The notes: a model not told the origin generated them from the letters alone. Positions 37,003 to 48,600 are shown, numbered from the stretch's first letter. The stretch is DNA of 64,000 nucleotides from Flexithrix dorotheae DSM 6795 (GCF_000379765.1 NZ_KB903447.1:43855-107854); one strand, 5' to 3'. Made by a program: numbers and translations.

Positions 37003-40000
37003 TTAGTTAATTTTACTGTTAATTTCTACCATTTGTATCTTGTCAGAATTTTTCGATACCAAAAGGATTATGCTCCCTTTTACTTTTATGGCTTTCATGT
37101 CTTTAACATCGCCATCCAAAAAAAGTCCTGAATCTTTATAGTCGATGGCTTCAAATCCTCCTTTACCATCTCCTTGTAAAAACAATCCATATCCGGCATC
37201 ATTTCTTGGAGTTTCTATTTCCGATCCATACATATTCCCGGCCAGCACCAAATCCTGATGTCCATCCTGATTTACATCGTATGGAATGATGGCATTTACC
37301 GAAGATAACTGAGCCAGATTAGGTAGTTTTTTCTCTTTAAAATTTCCTTTACCATCATTTTCGAAATATGTAGTAGCAAAATTGTAAGCCTTATAATTTA
37401 AAGCCATTTTCAATTCATTTCCACCATATATATCTGCTAATGAGGCTGATGCGAATGCTTTATAAGTAGGGAATTTCTTTTTTATTTCTGGTATTTGCGA
37501 TGAGGAACACGATCTTCCACGCAATGGGTATAATGAGGTTTTTTCATAATAAGCCAATACGATATCGTTCTCCCCATTCATGTCAAAATCCTTACTGTAT
37601 ACCTGAAAAGGTTTCTCATTGCTGGCTTTGTACTTATAATTCAAGCCTACATTTCCTGCAATTAAATCTTCATCTCCATCTCCATCCATATCTTTTGCCA
37701 CCAGGCTAAACCACCAGCCGTCAGAGTTTTCCAAACCATTTTTTTGGTTTGCCTTTTTATTGAGTTGCCCATTTTTATTCTCAAAAACAGTTACAGGCAT
37801 CCATTCTCCGGCAACAATTAAATCCATATCTTCATCCTGATCTATATCCGTCCATACAGCTGAAGTAACCATGCCCAGCTCTTCCAACTCAACACAAAAA
37901 TCCTTAGTCGCATCTATAAATCTACCCTCTTCATTCAGTAAAATATGACTGTTAGCAGGGTAAGGATATAACCCTGGTGTTTGCCTGCCTCCAACAAATA
38001 AATCCAAATCCCCATCCTCATCGATATCATGTGGGACCACTACTGATCCACTTGTAAAATTTTCGGGCAAAGCAGACTGGATGTAGGTGAAATTTCCCAA
38101 GCCGTCATTCAGGTATATTCTGTCCAGGTAACTCTTATCATTTCTGGGCAATTCATTTCCTCCACTTACTACATATAAATCCAAATCTCCATCGGTGTCG
38201 GCATCAAAAAATACATTACCTATATCTTCATAAAATGCATGATCTATAAACACGCCTGTATTTTGTTTTTCAAAACTCCCCAAAGCATTTTGGAAATAAA
38301 CTGTTCCCGGAAATCCCTTTGCTCCACCAATAAAAATATCTTCCAGTCCATCGCCATTTACATCTCCGGAGGACATAAATGGTCCCAAAGCTGACATTTT
38401 ATGAGGTAGTAATTCTTCTTTTATAAAATCATCATAATCCTCTTCTCTGGAAATATGATTGATCTGTTTTTTAGTTGAAACTTCACTAAAAAATGAAGAA
38501 TTACCCAAGGTTTTCTGAGGAGAAAGGCTATGATTTTCGGAATCCTGAATATCCAAAGTGATGAGTTGATTACCTGCAACTCCCGCTTTTACCTCAACAG
38601 ATCCATCTGGCCACATGACTTTTAGGCTATCCACCTTTAGCAATTCCCCTATTCCAAAATGTAGCGGTACGGCCATTGATGACCTAAACCCGTGATTGTA
38701 GGTATATTGTTGGTATTGAACCTGACCTGGATGATAAAGCCATACTTTCGCTCCAATACCATTTCTGTTTTGCGTGGATCCTTTGAAATCTATTTTTAAA
38801 TAATTCCCCTTTTTCAGGCGATTACTTTGGTTTTCGAAAATAAATGCCGGGTCATTCACATTATTCACCACTATATCCAAATCCCCATCATTATCCAAAT
38901 CAGTATAGACAGCTCCATTGGAAAAAGAGGGAATATTCAATCCGCTATTTTCCGTATGATTTGAAAAAGTAAGGTCTCGATTATTGAGAAAAAAGTAGTT
39001 TTTAAGTTTTACAGAAGGCATTGCCTCAAGAGCCCGCTCCCATTCCTCTTTGGTAAGAGCAGTTCTACCTTCTTTAGCTGCTTTTTTTAATAAATTTTCA
39101 AAAAATATTTTGGCATCGGAATTCCGGGCATCTCTTTTTATTCCATTGGTAATATACAAATCCTTCCAGCCATCATTATTAAAATCGGCCAATAAAGGTG
39201 CCCAACTCCAATCCGTGTTTGAAATTCCTGCAATTTGCCCTACTTCACTAAAATGACCATTCCCAATATTCTTTTGCAGGCAATTAAACATATATTGATG
39301 CTGGAATCCATTTTCCAGGAAAAAATCGAATGCTTCTTTTTGCATTCCACCCATATTTTCCTTTAGCCTTTTATTATCCGCAGCTACCATATCCAGGGTG
39401 ATGATATCTGGTAAACCGTCATTATTGTAATCTCCAAGATCATTCCCCATCGAATAATTTGACATATGCCTAAAGGCTTTTTCAGAAGATTCTGTGAAGG
39501 TTTTGTCCCCATTATTCAGGTACAAATAATCATATTCAAAAAAATCATTACTCACGAAAATATCGTCCCAGCCATCCTGGTTAACATCCCCAACAGACAC
39601 TGCATGAGCAAAACCAAAGGCATGATCGATAATGCCAGATTTTGAAGTGACATCACTAAAATATCCACCCAGATTTTCAAAAAGTTTATCTCCATTAAAA
39701 GGGCTGCTAAATTCCCTCATTTTAAATGCCTTATCATTATCCTGATTAGCATCTACTATCCCGTAATTTGCCTGGAACAAATCCAGGTCACCATCTTTAT
39801 CATAATCGAAAAAAGTTGCCTGAGTGGAATATCCGGCACGGTCAAGTCCATACATCAAGGCCGACTCGGTAAAGGTGAGATTACCGTTATTAATATAAAG
39901 TTTATTTTTTCGATTTTCAGTTTTCAGGTTTCCCGATTGGCAAAGATAAATATCCATCCAGCCATCCTGGTTAATATCTACCACAGTTACACCAGTTGTC

Positions 40001-40389
40001 CATTTTATGGTAGTGCTTTGAATGCCCGCTGCGGAGGAGATATCCTGAAACTGTAAATTTCCTTTATTTACATATAGTTTATTGGCTGATAAATTTCCGG
40101 TAAAAAACAAGTCTGTTAAACCATCATTATTAAAATCTGCGGCTGCTACTCCTCCACCATCATAATAGGACTGGTATTGTATTATATTTTTGTGTTGATC
40201 ATCTTCTATTTCATTTACAAAATCAACCCCTGACTGGCTTGGCAGAATTTGTTTGAAAAGAGGTGTTTGTCCATAAATTAAGGTTGGGTGCAATTTCATG
40301 AAGAAAAACAAAATGCAGAAGAGGTACAATCTTTTGCAAGATTGTAACCTCATCTTAAGTGCATTCAATATGAAATGAATGGTTATCAT
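37003..40389 (-). CDS. FG-GAP/VCBS repeat protein with ASPIC/UnbV domain, surface protein
   Basis: 1128 residues. A signal peptide is present (LFCILFFFMKLHPTLIYGQ); the second in-frame ATG at 40353 may be the true start. Repeated calcium-binding signatures such as DFNNDGLTDLFF, DYDKDGDLDLF and DLDNDGDLDIVV mark two beta-propeller halves (~50-520 and ~650-1100). An ASPIC/UnbV domain between them (~530-610) has GIGAKVWLYHPG and VMWPDGSVEV. It starts one base after the susD stop and so is coexpressed with the import pair. The likely role is a surface glycan-binding partner of SusCD, though enzymatic function is not excluded. Confidence 0.88.
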   Translation of the reverse strand: MITIHFILNALKMRLQSCKRLYLFCILFFFMKLHPTLIYGQTPLFKQILPSQSGVDFVNEIEDDQHKNIIQYQSYYDGGGVAAADFNNDGLTDLFFTGNLSANKLYVNKGNLQFQDISSAAGIQSTTIKWTTGVTVVDINQDGWMDIYLCQSGNLKTENRKNKLYINNGNLTFTESALMYGLDRAGYSTQATFFDYDKDGDLDLFQANYGIVDANQDNDKAFKMREFSSPFNGDKLFENLGGYFSDVTSKSGIIDHAFGFAHAVSVGDVNQDGWDDIFVSNDFFEYDYLYLNNGDKTFTESSEKAFRHMSNYSMGNDLGDYNNDGLPDIITLDMVAADNKRLKENMGGMQKEAFDFFLENGFQHQYMFNCLQKNIGNGHFSEVGQIAGISNTDWSWAPLLADFNNDGWKDLYITNGIKRDARNSDAKIFFENLLKKAAKEGRTALTKEEWERALEAMPSVKLKNYFFLNNRDLTFSNHTENSGLNIPSFSNGAVYTDLDNDGDLDIVVNNVNDPAFIFENQSNRLKKGNYLKIDFKGSTQNRNGIGAKVWLYHPGQVQYQQYTYNHGFRSSMAVPLHFGIGELLKVDSLKVMWPDGSVEVKAGVAGNQLITLDIQDSENHSLSPQKTLGNSSFFSEVSTKKQINHISREEDYDDFIKEELLPHKMSALGPFMSSGDVNGDGLEDIFIGGAKGFPGTVYFQNALGSFEKQNTGVFIDHAFYEDIGNVFFDADTDGDLDLYVVSGGNELPRNDKSYLDRIYLNDGLGNFTYIQSALPENFTSGSVVVPHDIDEDGDLDLFVGGRQTPGLYPYPANSHILLNEEGRFIDATKDFCVELEELGMVTSAVWTDIDQDEDMDLIVAGEWMPVTVFENKNGQLNKKANQKNGLENSDGWWFSLVAKDMDGDGDEDLIAGNVGLNYKYKASNEKPFQVYSKDFDMNGENDIVLAYYEKTSLYPLRGRSCSSSQIPEIKKKFPTYKAFASASLADIYGGNELKMALNYKAYNFATTYFENDGKGNFKEKKLPNLAQLSSVNAIIPYDVNQDGHQDLVLAGNMYGSEIETPRNDAGYGLFLQGDGKGGFEAIDYKDSGLFLDGDVKDMKAIKVKGSIILLVSKNSDKIQMVEINSKIN

Positions 40390-40390
40390 T

Positions 40391-41950
40391 TTAATTTGTA
40401 TAACCTTGATTCAATTCCACTTCATAATCAGGTACTTCTGAATAAAAATTACCATTGTATGGTACGGACCCGGCACCTCTGTCACCATTAGGGATATCTT
40501 TTTTCAAACCTTGCAGGTAATACAAACGATCTCCTTCAAAGGCCAATTCTACCATTCTTTCCATTTCGATAGCCTCCAAAAGGTCTCCATCGGTTCCGGC
40601 AAAGTCCCCTAATCCTGCTCTGTTTCTCACCATATTCAAATCCGTTCTTGCCTGGCCAGTATTTCCATTCAAAGCATTTACGGTGGCTCTTAATAAATAC
40701 ATATCAGCCAGTCTAAGAATAGGTAAGTTGGTTGATCTTCTTACCCCGCTTCTATAATACTTATTACTCCAGACATATGGTTTTGTAGTATTAAACTGCT
40801 CTCTTGGATCTGCTCCCGATTCAAATCTGGAAAAAAGTTGAGTATATCTTTTATCATTTAGCGCATCAGGATTTTCAGAACCATCAGCATTCATCCAACC
40901 AGCTTGTTTCAGGAAGCTTTCACTGGCTGTCACAAATCTGGCCCCATTTTTTGAAGGATCATCACTATCTCTGTTCCCCGCTGAGTACCAGCTAAATCTG
41001 GTTGGGTGTTTCCAGTTACTTGAACCTCCCAGGCCATCACCAGCCCAAAGGGTGTAATACCAGATAACTTCTCTTCCGCGCTCAATACCACTCTTATTCC
41101 AGGCCTCAATCGGCTCCTCCGACAAGTCATATTCCCCACCATTCTGATCAATTACAAAATTAAGTTCAGAAAGTGCCTCCGTCTGATTTCCCATGTGGAA
41201 ATGAACTTTGGCTAAAAGCGCAGCAGCTCCAAATTTATTCACTCTTCCATCTTCATATGGTGCAGGATGCAAAGCAGGATCAAACTTTTCTGGCAATAAT
41301 TCTTTGGCTGCTTTTAAATCTTCTACAATTAGAGGATAAATGTCATTTGCCGAAGCTAAAGGTGAGGCAATAGCTTCATCAAAATTAGTAGCCTGATTTA
41401 CCCTGAATGGAATTTTCTTTTCATCACTTGGATAAACTGGCAGGTATAACCTGGCAATCCAGTAATAAGCATAGGCCCTAACAAACAATAATTCGCCTTT
41501 TATTCTGGCCACCTCATCAGGACGATTGGCCTCTGGAAAGGGATCATTATTCGCATTTTCAATAAAATCCAAAGCTCCATTGGCAAAACCAACCGCAAAA
41601 TATCCACTGTTGAATATACTATTGTCAAAAAGACCAACCTGATTTCCTGCTTGTGTCCTGTTATAAAGATCTTCTGTGTCATTATCCACACTAAAACCAT
41701 CTGCGGCAGGAGCAATGTTAACTCCATCAGCAAAGGCTTCACCTGCTAACCGGCCAACTCCAAATATGGTCCGTGAGCCCCCGTTTCCAGTTAATCCATA
41801 ATAAGCCCCAATGGGTGCTTTTTCCAAATCGTTTAAACTTTGCCAGGGAGCCTGAGGTGGATTTTCCAACTCAAAATACTCTTCATTGTCACAACTGGTA
41901 AAAAATAGCATTACCAGTGCTGAAAGTCCTATTTTAATATATAAATTCAT
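40391..41950 (-). CDS. susD: SusD/RagB-family glycan-binding outer-membrane lipoprotein
   Basis: 519 residues with a lipobox (LFFTSCDN, Cys20). The SusD-like N-terminal region (~20-220) has the ELLFVRAYAYYWIARLY helix typical of the family, and the C-terminal SusD domain includes RLADMYLLRATVNALNG, RNRAGLG and MERMVELAFEGDRLYYL. It sits on the cell surface as a lid over the SusC transporter and binds the oligosaccharide. It follows susC by 47 bases in the same transcript. Confidence 0.97.
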   Translation of the reverse strand: MNLYIKIGLSALVMLFFTSCDNEEYFELENPPQAPWQSLNDLEKAPIGAYYGLTGNGGSRTIFGVGRLAGEAFADGVNIAPAADGFSVDNDTEDLYNRTQAGNQVGLFDNSIFNSGYFAVGFANGALDFIENANNDPFPEANRPDEVARIKGELLFVRAYAYYWIARLYLPVYPSDEKKIPFRVNQATNFDEAIASPLASANDIYPLIVEDLKAAKELLPEKFDPALHPAPYEDGRVNKFGAAALLAKVHFHMGNQTEALSELNFVIDQNGGEYDLSEEPIEAWNKSGIERGREVIWYYTLWAGDGLGGSSNWKHPTRFSWYSAGNRDSDDPSKNGARFVTASESFLKQAGWMNADGSENPDALNDKRYTQLFSRFESGADPREQFNTTKPYVWSNKYYRSGVRRSTNLPILRLADMYLLRATVNALNGNTGQARTDLNMVRNRAGLGDFAGTDGDLLEAIEMERMVELAFEGDRLYYLQGLKKDIPNGDRGAGSVPYNGNFYSEVPDYEVELNQGYTN

Positions 41951-41997
41951 GTTAAATTTCTTTAAGTTTTAAAAATGATGTAAAATTTTGGGTCTAA

Positions 41998-44900
41998 TTA
42001 AAAACCTAAATTCACTCCGAAACTGAAAGTTTTTACCTGAGGAATCTGGACACCAACCCAACCTTGATTAATATTTCTGGATTGAGCATCTCCATCAGTT
42101 GAAACTACTTCAGGATCATATCCATCATATCCGGTAATAGTCCATAAGTTATTGGCCATTACATACACTCTTAGCTTTTGCACATGAATACTTTCAAGGA
42201 CGCTTTTAGGTAAAGAATAACCTAATGAAAGCGTTCTCAACCTGATATAATCTCCTTTTTGCAGATATTTGTCATGTCTCTGTCCCGATCTTTGTGGATC
42301 AAATCTTTCATTTTCACTGATCGTCCCGTCTTCATTAATTACATCATGTCTGGCATTCCAAACCAATTTAGGATAAGTTGCATTTTTATTTTGGTCTGTC
42401 CAGGTATTATTTACCATGTCACTTCTTAGGATGTTTCCAGCATTACCAATATAGGTTTGACTAAATTGTGCATTATCGAAAATGTAGTTACCTCCTGAGA
42501 AAGAAAAATAAGCTCCAAGATCAAAACCTTTATAAGTAAAATTACTGTTAAATCCACCGAAATAAGTTGGGAGAGCTGTCTTTTCGGTATTATCAAAAAG
42601 ATGGTTTTGAAGATTCGACCTGGTAGCTGGAATTAAATTACCAGTAGCCACTCTTTCCCCGGTTTCATTGAATAAATCCAGGTCCATTTCCTCAATTAAC
42701 TCGTATCCTCCTTCAGTATGAATTCCGGCATATCTGGCTAACCTAAAGAAGGATAGTCGATCACCTTCCCTTGTTACCATTCCATTGCTTCTTACATCGT
42801 ACAACTCGGCATCTTCACCAGTTAATTTTACTACTTTATTTTTATTGGTGGTGAAATTAAAACCTAAGTCCCATTTAAAGTCATTTTTATTCATGACAAT
42901 GGCATTTATTGAAAATTCAATACCTGAATTTTTCATGTCACCAATATTATCCCAAATAGTTGGTGTATTACTGAAAATACCAGATGAAACCGGAATCGGA
43001 ACCTGATACAACATATCAGTGACATTCTGATGATAGTAACCAATTGATCCACTGATTCTATTTTCCAATACTTCAAAATCAACCCCTACATCAGTTGCAC
43101 TGGTGGTTTCCCAGGTTACATCTTTATTTCCAATGGTAGTAAGCAAATCTCCTGCGCCTACATCACCATATCTACCCCAGGTAGCGTAAGAAGTTAACTT
43201 AGCCGTAGCACTGATATTCGAATTTCCGGTTTGTCCATAACTTCCTCTTAATTTCAGAAGATTAAAAAATGAACTACCACTCATGAATGCTTCTTCAGAA
43301 ATAATCCATCCTGCAGAAACTGCTGGGAAACTACCCCATCTTTTTGACTCATCAAATACTGATGAACCATCATATCTATAGCTTAATCCGAATAAATACT
43401 TGTCTTTCAACTTATAATTTAACCGTCCAAAATAGCCTCTGAAATAAATTTCACCTCCTAAGCCGTTGGAAACTCTTTGTACGTTACCAGGCGACCCAAC
43501 TTCTTTGGCTGTTCCTATCAACTGATCAGCTTCTGTATTTCTTCTTCTATTGTTTTCGGCTGTAGATTCTGTACCAGCAGTAATGCTTATGTTATGGTCA
43601 GTACCGAAATCTTTATTATAGTTAAAATAAACATTGTAATTAGTTCTCTGGAAGGTAGATGAAAAATCAAATGCATAATTGGAACCTTCCCTGATTACTG
43701 TATTTCCCCATTCTATATTACTAGTCTGGTAAAAATCATGAGCAAATTCAGTATGAAGTTTTAAACCCTCCACACCTGGAATTTGATAATCAGCAAAAAC
43801 ACCAGCAATTGCTCTGAAAGAAGTTACATCATTGATGTAATTATTCTTATTCATAGAAGCTGCGGGGTTTCTACCTGACAATGGATCAAAAAGAATAGGG
43901 TTTCCGGATAAATCAGTTGCTGTAGGGTGATAAACAGGCAACCATGGGAAAACAAAATCATTTACAGCATTGTAGCCAGGAGTAGCCATATTACTGTTTC
44001 CTCCTGGAGCACCTCCATTTGGAGCTCTTTCATTATCTGCGTATGAAAATGTAGCTCTTAATCCTAAATCAAGGTTATTTACTGGAGAAAAATCAAGGTT
44101 TGTCCTTAAACTGAGTCTCTCGAAAGTGTTTGCATTTAAAACACTTTCATCTTTTCTGTACTGACCAGAGATATAGTAACTGCTTTTTTCAGCACCTTTA
44201 GAAGTAGAAATATTAATATCCTGGAAACTTCCGTCTCTTAAAACCTGGTCGAACCAATTTGTATTTGTAGTCTGGCTTCTGTCAAGCACTGCATTTGGAT
44301 CTCTCCCATTATTTAAAATAGAATTGGGATCATATGGATCCAATCCACTATTTGCTCTTGCCTGGTCTATTAAAGACAACCATTGGTCACCATTGGTAAA
44401 ACCGATTTCATTTGGACCTCTCACTACTTTAGAAACACCTTGTTGGTAATTTACATTAAATGTTCCGGTTTTTGATTTCCCGGTTTTGGTAGTGACAATG
44501 ATTACACCATTGGCTCCCCTTGAACCATAGATGGCAGTAGCAGCCGCATCCTTTAATACTTCTACCGACTCTATATCACCTGGATTAATCATGGCTAAAG
44601 GGTTCTGGCCTGATGTAGAAGAGTTTCTGGAAAAACCATTAAGTTCTCCCGGAGTACTTAATACCATTCCATCAATAATCCAAAGTGGTTCTGTACCAGT
44701 GGAAATAGAGTTTGTTCCTCTAACCATTACCCTGGTAGGAGCACCTGGCACCCCATTTACAGAAGATACCTGCACCCCTGAGGCCAATCCTTGCAAATTC
44801 TGGTCAACACTTATCGCTGGGAAAGTACTTAAATCTTTGCTTTTAACTTTGGAAATGGATCCTGTTACTTCACGCTTCATTTGCGATCCATAACCTGTCA

Positions 44901-45222
44901 CAATGATCTCATCCAGCTGGGTGATATCCTCTTCAAGGGACACATCAATTACAGACTGACTTCCTACAGGAACTATTTTATTGTGGAATCCTACAAAACT
45001 GAATTCCAACTCTGCTTCCTGGGAGACAGAAAGTTTATATTGACCATCAATATCGGTAACGGTACCGGTAGTTGTTCCTTTAACAACCACACTCACACCT
45101 GGTAAAGGGTTTCCATCTGATTTGGAAATTACTGTACCAGTAACAATCCCTTCCTGTCCAAAGGATACAGAGAAGGTTACAAGAAAGGCTACTATTGAAA
45201 GTAGTATTTTTCCCATTTTCAT
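41998..45222 (-). CDS. susC: SusC/RagA-family TonB-dependent outer-membrane transporter
   Basis: 1074 residues from the ATG at 45222, which starts the signal peptide MKMGKILLSIVAFL; an upstream in-frame ATG at 45261 is less likely. After cleavage near FGQ, a CarboxypepD_reg-like domain (VTGTVISKSDGNPLPGVSV) is followed by a SusC signature plug (DEIIVTGYGSQMKREVTGS; IYGSRGANGVIIVTTK) and a 22-strand-type barrel ending in Phe. It imports oligosaccharides using TonB energy. It is the first gene of the main leftward transcript, divergent from the regulator, and probably induced by it. Confidence 0.97.
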   Translation of the reverse strand: MKMGKILLSIVAFLVTFSVSFGQEGIVTGTVISKSDGNPLPGVSVVVKGTTTGTVTDIDGQYKLSVSQEAELEFSFVGFHNKIVPVGSQSVIDVSLEEDITQLDEIIVTGYGSQMKREVTGSISKVKSKDLSTFPAISVDQNLQGLASGVQVSSVNGVPGAPTRVMVRGTNSISTGTEPLWIIDGMVLSTPGELNGFSRNSSTSGQNPLAMINPGDIESVEVLKDAAATAIYGSRGANGVIIVTTKTGKSKTGTFNVNYQQGVSKVVRGPNEIGFTNGDQWLSLIDQARANSGLDPYDPNSILNNGRDPNAVLDRSQTTNTNWFDQVLRDGSFQDINISTSKGAEKSSYYISGQYRKDESVLNANTFERLSLRTNLDFSPVNNLDLGLRATFSYADNERAPNGGAPGGNSNMATPGYNAVNDFVFPWLPVYHPTATDLSGNPILFDPLSGRNPAASMNKNNYINDVTSFRAIAGVFADYQIPGVEGLKLHTEFAHDFYQTSNIEWGNTVIREGSNYAFDFSSTFQRTNYNVYFNYNKDFGTDHNISITAGTESTAENNRRRNTEADQLIGTAKEVGSPGNVQRVSNGLGGEIYFRGYFGRLNYKLKDKYLFGLSYRYDGSSVFDESKRWGSFPAVSAGWIISEEAFMSGSSFFNLLKLRGSYGQTGNSNISATAKLTSYATWGRYGDVGAGDLLTTIGNKDVTWETTSATDVGVDFEVLENRISGSIGYYHQNVTDMLYQVPIPVSSGIFSNTPTIWDNIGDMKNSGIEFSINAIVMNKNDFKWDLGFNFTTNKNKVVKLTGEDAELYDVRSNGMVTREGDRLSFFRLARYAGIHTEGGYELIEEMDLDLFNETGERVATGNLIPATRSNLQNHLFDNTEKTALPTYFGGFNSNFTYKGFDLGAYFSFSGGNYIFDNAQFSQTYIGNAGNILRSDMVNNTWTDQNKNATYPKLVWNARHDVINEDGTISENERFDPQRSGQRHDKYLQKGDYIRLRTLSLGYSLPKSVLESIHVQKLRVYVMANNLWTITGYDGYDPEVVSTDGDAQSRNINQGWVGVQIPQVKTFSFGVNLGF

Positions 45223-45310
45223 ATTAAATTGTTTAAGTAAAAAATTGATTTGGAGAAACAAATAAATTGGGATTTCATTTGAAAAACATGGAATAAGGTG
45301 TCAGGAAAGA

Positions 45311-45350
45311 GGAATTCTGTACCATGTTACCTCATTACTCTTTTAAGTAT
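45311..45350 (-). promoter_or_regulatory. Conserved upstream element shared with the gene at 56495-58726
   Basis: A 40-base stretch about 90 bases upstream of susC aligns with 58825-58866. Both contain GGAATT, then GT.CCATGTTACC, then AAGTAT on the plus strand, with the same orientation and a similar distance to the gene. It is a candidate binding site for the hybrid two-component regulator. The rest of 45223-45676 holds no gene. Confidence 0.5.
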
Positions 45351-45503
45351 TTAAATTAGAGTGAATGGCTGGCTCTGAATAAAAGCTTCCTTACGATTAC
45401 ACAGAAAGCCTGATAGTATTAAAAATGACATTAAGGGAAATTGGGTTAATTTTTTTTGAACTTGAAGCCATGAAAATTTGTAAATAATCCAATCTTGCAG
45501 ACC

Positions 45504-45519
45504 ATGATTGGGCAATCAT
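45504..45519. promoter_or_regulatory. Inverted repeat in the susC/regulator intergenic region
   Basis: ATGATTG and CAATCAT are separated by GG, midway between the divergent susC and sensor-regulator genes. Function unknown. Confidence 0.3.
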
Positions 45520-45614
45520 ATAAGGGTAATATTAGAACACAAAGGAGGAGAATCGTTTCACGGATTATAATCTTTAATCTATTTTTTTCTGAATTAAGTA
45601 ATTAATTACTTATG

Positions 45615-45628
45615 TTGTATATATACAA
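45615..45628. promoter_or_regulatory. Perfect 14-bp palindrome upstream of the hybrid sensor gene
   Basis: TTGTATATATACAA lies 48 bases before the preferred ATG of the regulator. It may be an operator or an AT-rich promoter element; it resembles but does not match the GntR sites at 13664 and 13726. Confidence 0.4.
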
Positions 45629-45676
45629 TTTGAGGTTTTTAGAACTGTGGGTAAAGATTTAAACAGGGTAGGTTTT

Positions 45677-48600
45677 ATGAGTCGTCTTTTTTTTAAAATA
45701 ATAGCTTGTATTTGGTTAATTCACAGCCAGGTTGATGCTCAAAATTTGGATCATTTCAATGAAGAGCAGACTAAAATCTTATCCCAAATTTCAGGATTAA
45801 CTTCTCCAAAAGTTTACTGTATTTTAAAGGATAAAAAAGGATTTGTGTGGTTGGGAACCAGTGATGGTTTAAATCGATATGATGGCAATTCAATCACAGT
45901 ATTCAAACATGATCTTTCTAATCCAAAATCCATTGGGAGTAATGCCATCAACTGCCTGTTTCAGGATCAGGAAGGAGGCTTATGGATCGGCACCAACAAT
46001 GGCTTATACACCTTTAATTACCATGATCAGTCCTTTACCAACCATTATGGTCCCAAAATTAAAGTTTATTCCATTTGTGAAGATAAAGATGGCAAAATAT
46101 GGCTTGGTAGTAGAAAAGGGTTAATTTCTTATAACCAAACCACCAAAAAATTTCAACACGTTCCATTCCTGGAAGAGGTGGTCATGAATGCTACAAAAAG
46201 TAATTTCAGTCTGGAAATTTTGACGGACAGGCATGGAGAAATTTGGATTGGGACCTGGAACCATGGGATTTATCGGATGAACCCAATCACAGGAGAATAT
46301 GTACGGTTTACTCCAGAGGGATTTGAAAATTATGACATTCTGAAAACGGGGCATATCTCTTCAATAGAAGAAGGCCCAGATGGAAGCCTGTGGTTTGGAA
46401 GCTGGAATTATGGGTTACTAAAGGTAGCCACAAACCGACAAAAAATTACTAATTTTCTGCACCATCATGATAATCCCAATTCCCTGAATGGAAATGAAAT
46501 AAAGGCCCTCAAATTTGATGAAAAGGGATTTCTCTGGATTGGCATGGAGGAAAGCGGATTGGATAGATTTGCTCCGGAAAAAGAAGAGTTTATACATTAT
46601 TTCAATGCATTCCAAACTTCTGATTTATTTGAAGGCCCAAGTATTTATAGTATAATGGTGGATGATCAGTCTCAATTATGGCTGGGCTTCCGAAATGATG
46701 GGGTAAAAATTGTCCCTCTTCAGAAATCACCTTTCAAACTCTATAAGAACGAATCTGTTGAAACCACCCGGGTTTTCAGTGTTTGTGAAACGCCACAAAA
46801 GATTTTTTCGGGAATAAAAGGAGGAATAGAATTATGGGATTTAAAGAATAATTCCCTTAAATATTTTGAACTTCCCACCAAAGAAACCCCTATAAGTTTC
46901 TATTATGATGGAAAAGACTTATTGTACCTGGGTACCTACAAGGGGAGTCTTTTCACTTTTCATATCGAAAAACATCAGTTTAATAAAATTCCATTACCGG
47001 CTTTCCAACATATTAATAAAGACAACAAAATTGAATGTTTTTATCCTCTATCAGATCGGCAGCTTTTAATAGGATGTAAAAGGGGGTTAGTGAAATTCGA
47101 TCCGGAAACCGGGAAACAAAAACTAGTACTGAATAATTGGGTACATTCTATTTTGGAAGGTGAAAATGAAAGTTTATGGTTAATGGGCTGGTCAAACATC
47201 CAACAATATTATCCTCAAACCGGAAAAGTAACGCACTATGAAAGTAAAGCCAAAGGAGATACAAAATCTCAATATTTAAGTAACGATAAGACGATTTATC
47301 TGGGAACTGATCTCGGGTTTTACAAACAAGATTTGTTAACAGATAGCATTTCACTTTTTAAGGATATCTTTCCATATGTCAATAACCAGGTAAATTCTAT
47401 AGTTCCGGATAATCAGGGGAATTTATGGTTTACCGCAGATCACGGGCTAGTTTTTTTCGATTTGACTAATCAAAAATTTAGGACATTTGACAAAACGGAT
47501 GGATTACCCGAAATCCGTTTTCAGGATGGGGTTGGGATGAAATTAAAAAACGGCAATATCCTTTTTGGTGGAGAGGGAGGCATGATAACCTTTGATCCTT
47601 TAAAAATAGAAGATACTGGAAACCAGGCCAATCTGACCTTTACAAATATCAGTATTTTGAACAAAACCTTAAATCCTAACGATCCTTCCTATCCATTTGA
47701 TGGTGATATTTCGGAAATCGATCAAATTGAAATTGATTATGCTCAGAATATTGTAAAAATTGATTTCTCCCTTTTAAGTTACATTAATCCGGATAAACAT
47801 CGTTTCCAGTATCTTCTGGAAGGATTTAATAATAATTGGTTTGATTTGGGCAACCAAAACTTTGTCACCTTTACCAATTTAGATGCCGGTGATTACATTC
47901 TGAAAATAAAAGCAGCCAATGAAAATAACAATTGGGGACCGGTAAAAGAACTAAAAATCAAAGTTAATCCGCCCTGGTATAATACCTGGTTAGCCTACTT
48001 CTTTTATGCCTTGAGTTTTGTCCTTATTATACTGTGGATCAAACAGTTCTACAAAAATAGGGAAGTATTGAAAAGTAAAATTAAGGACGAACATCTGAAG
48101 TTTGAAAAAGTAAAGGCCAAAGCCAAAAACGAATCGGTTTTTTCACAAATGCGATTGAAATTTTTCACGAATATTTCTCACGAATTCCGGACACCACTTA
48201 CCCTGATTTTGGGCCCTCTGGATAATTTTGTGAAAAATAATAAAGCTCCTGAAGAAGAACATTTGAGGTTAATGCACCGAAATGCAGAAAGACTGCAAAG
48301 ATTAATCAATCAAATTCTTGATTTTAGAAGCCTTGAAGGAAATAATCTTAAATTGGAACCTTCCTGGGGCGATGTGATTAGGTTTGTAAAAGAAACGGCT
48401 CAGCTTTTTGTGCCCATGGCCCAACAAAAAGAGCTCACCTTTAATATATATCAAAATACGGAAAGTCTTCATGCCTGGTTCGATCAGGATAAACTGGAGA
48501 AGGTAATTTACAACTTGTTGTCTAATGCTTTTAAACATACTAAAACCGGGGAAATAAATATCAGTATAAGCACCCTTTCCAAGGACGAGCTTACCAAAGA

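Noticed and set aside
45223..45676. Possible Bacteroidota-type -7 element (TA..TTTG) near susC or the regulator
   Set aside because: Only near matches such as TACAATTTG were found and no properly spaced -33 TTG, so promoters could not be placed.
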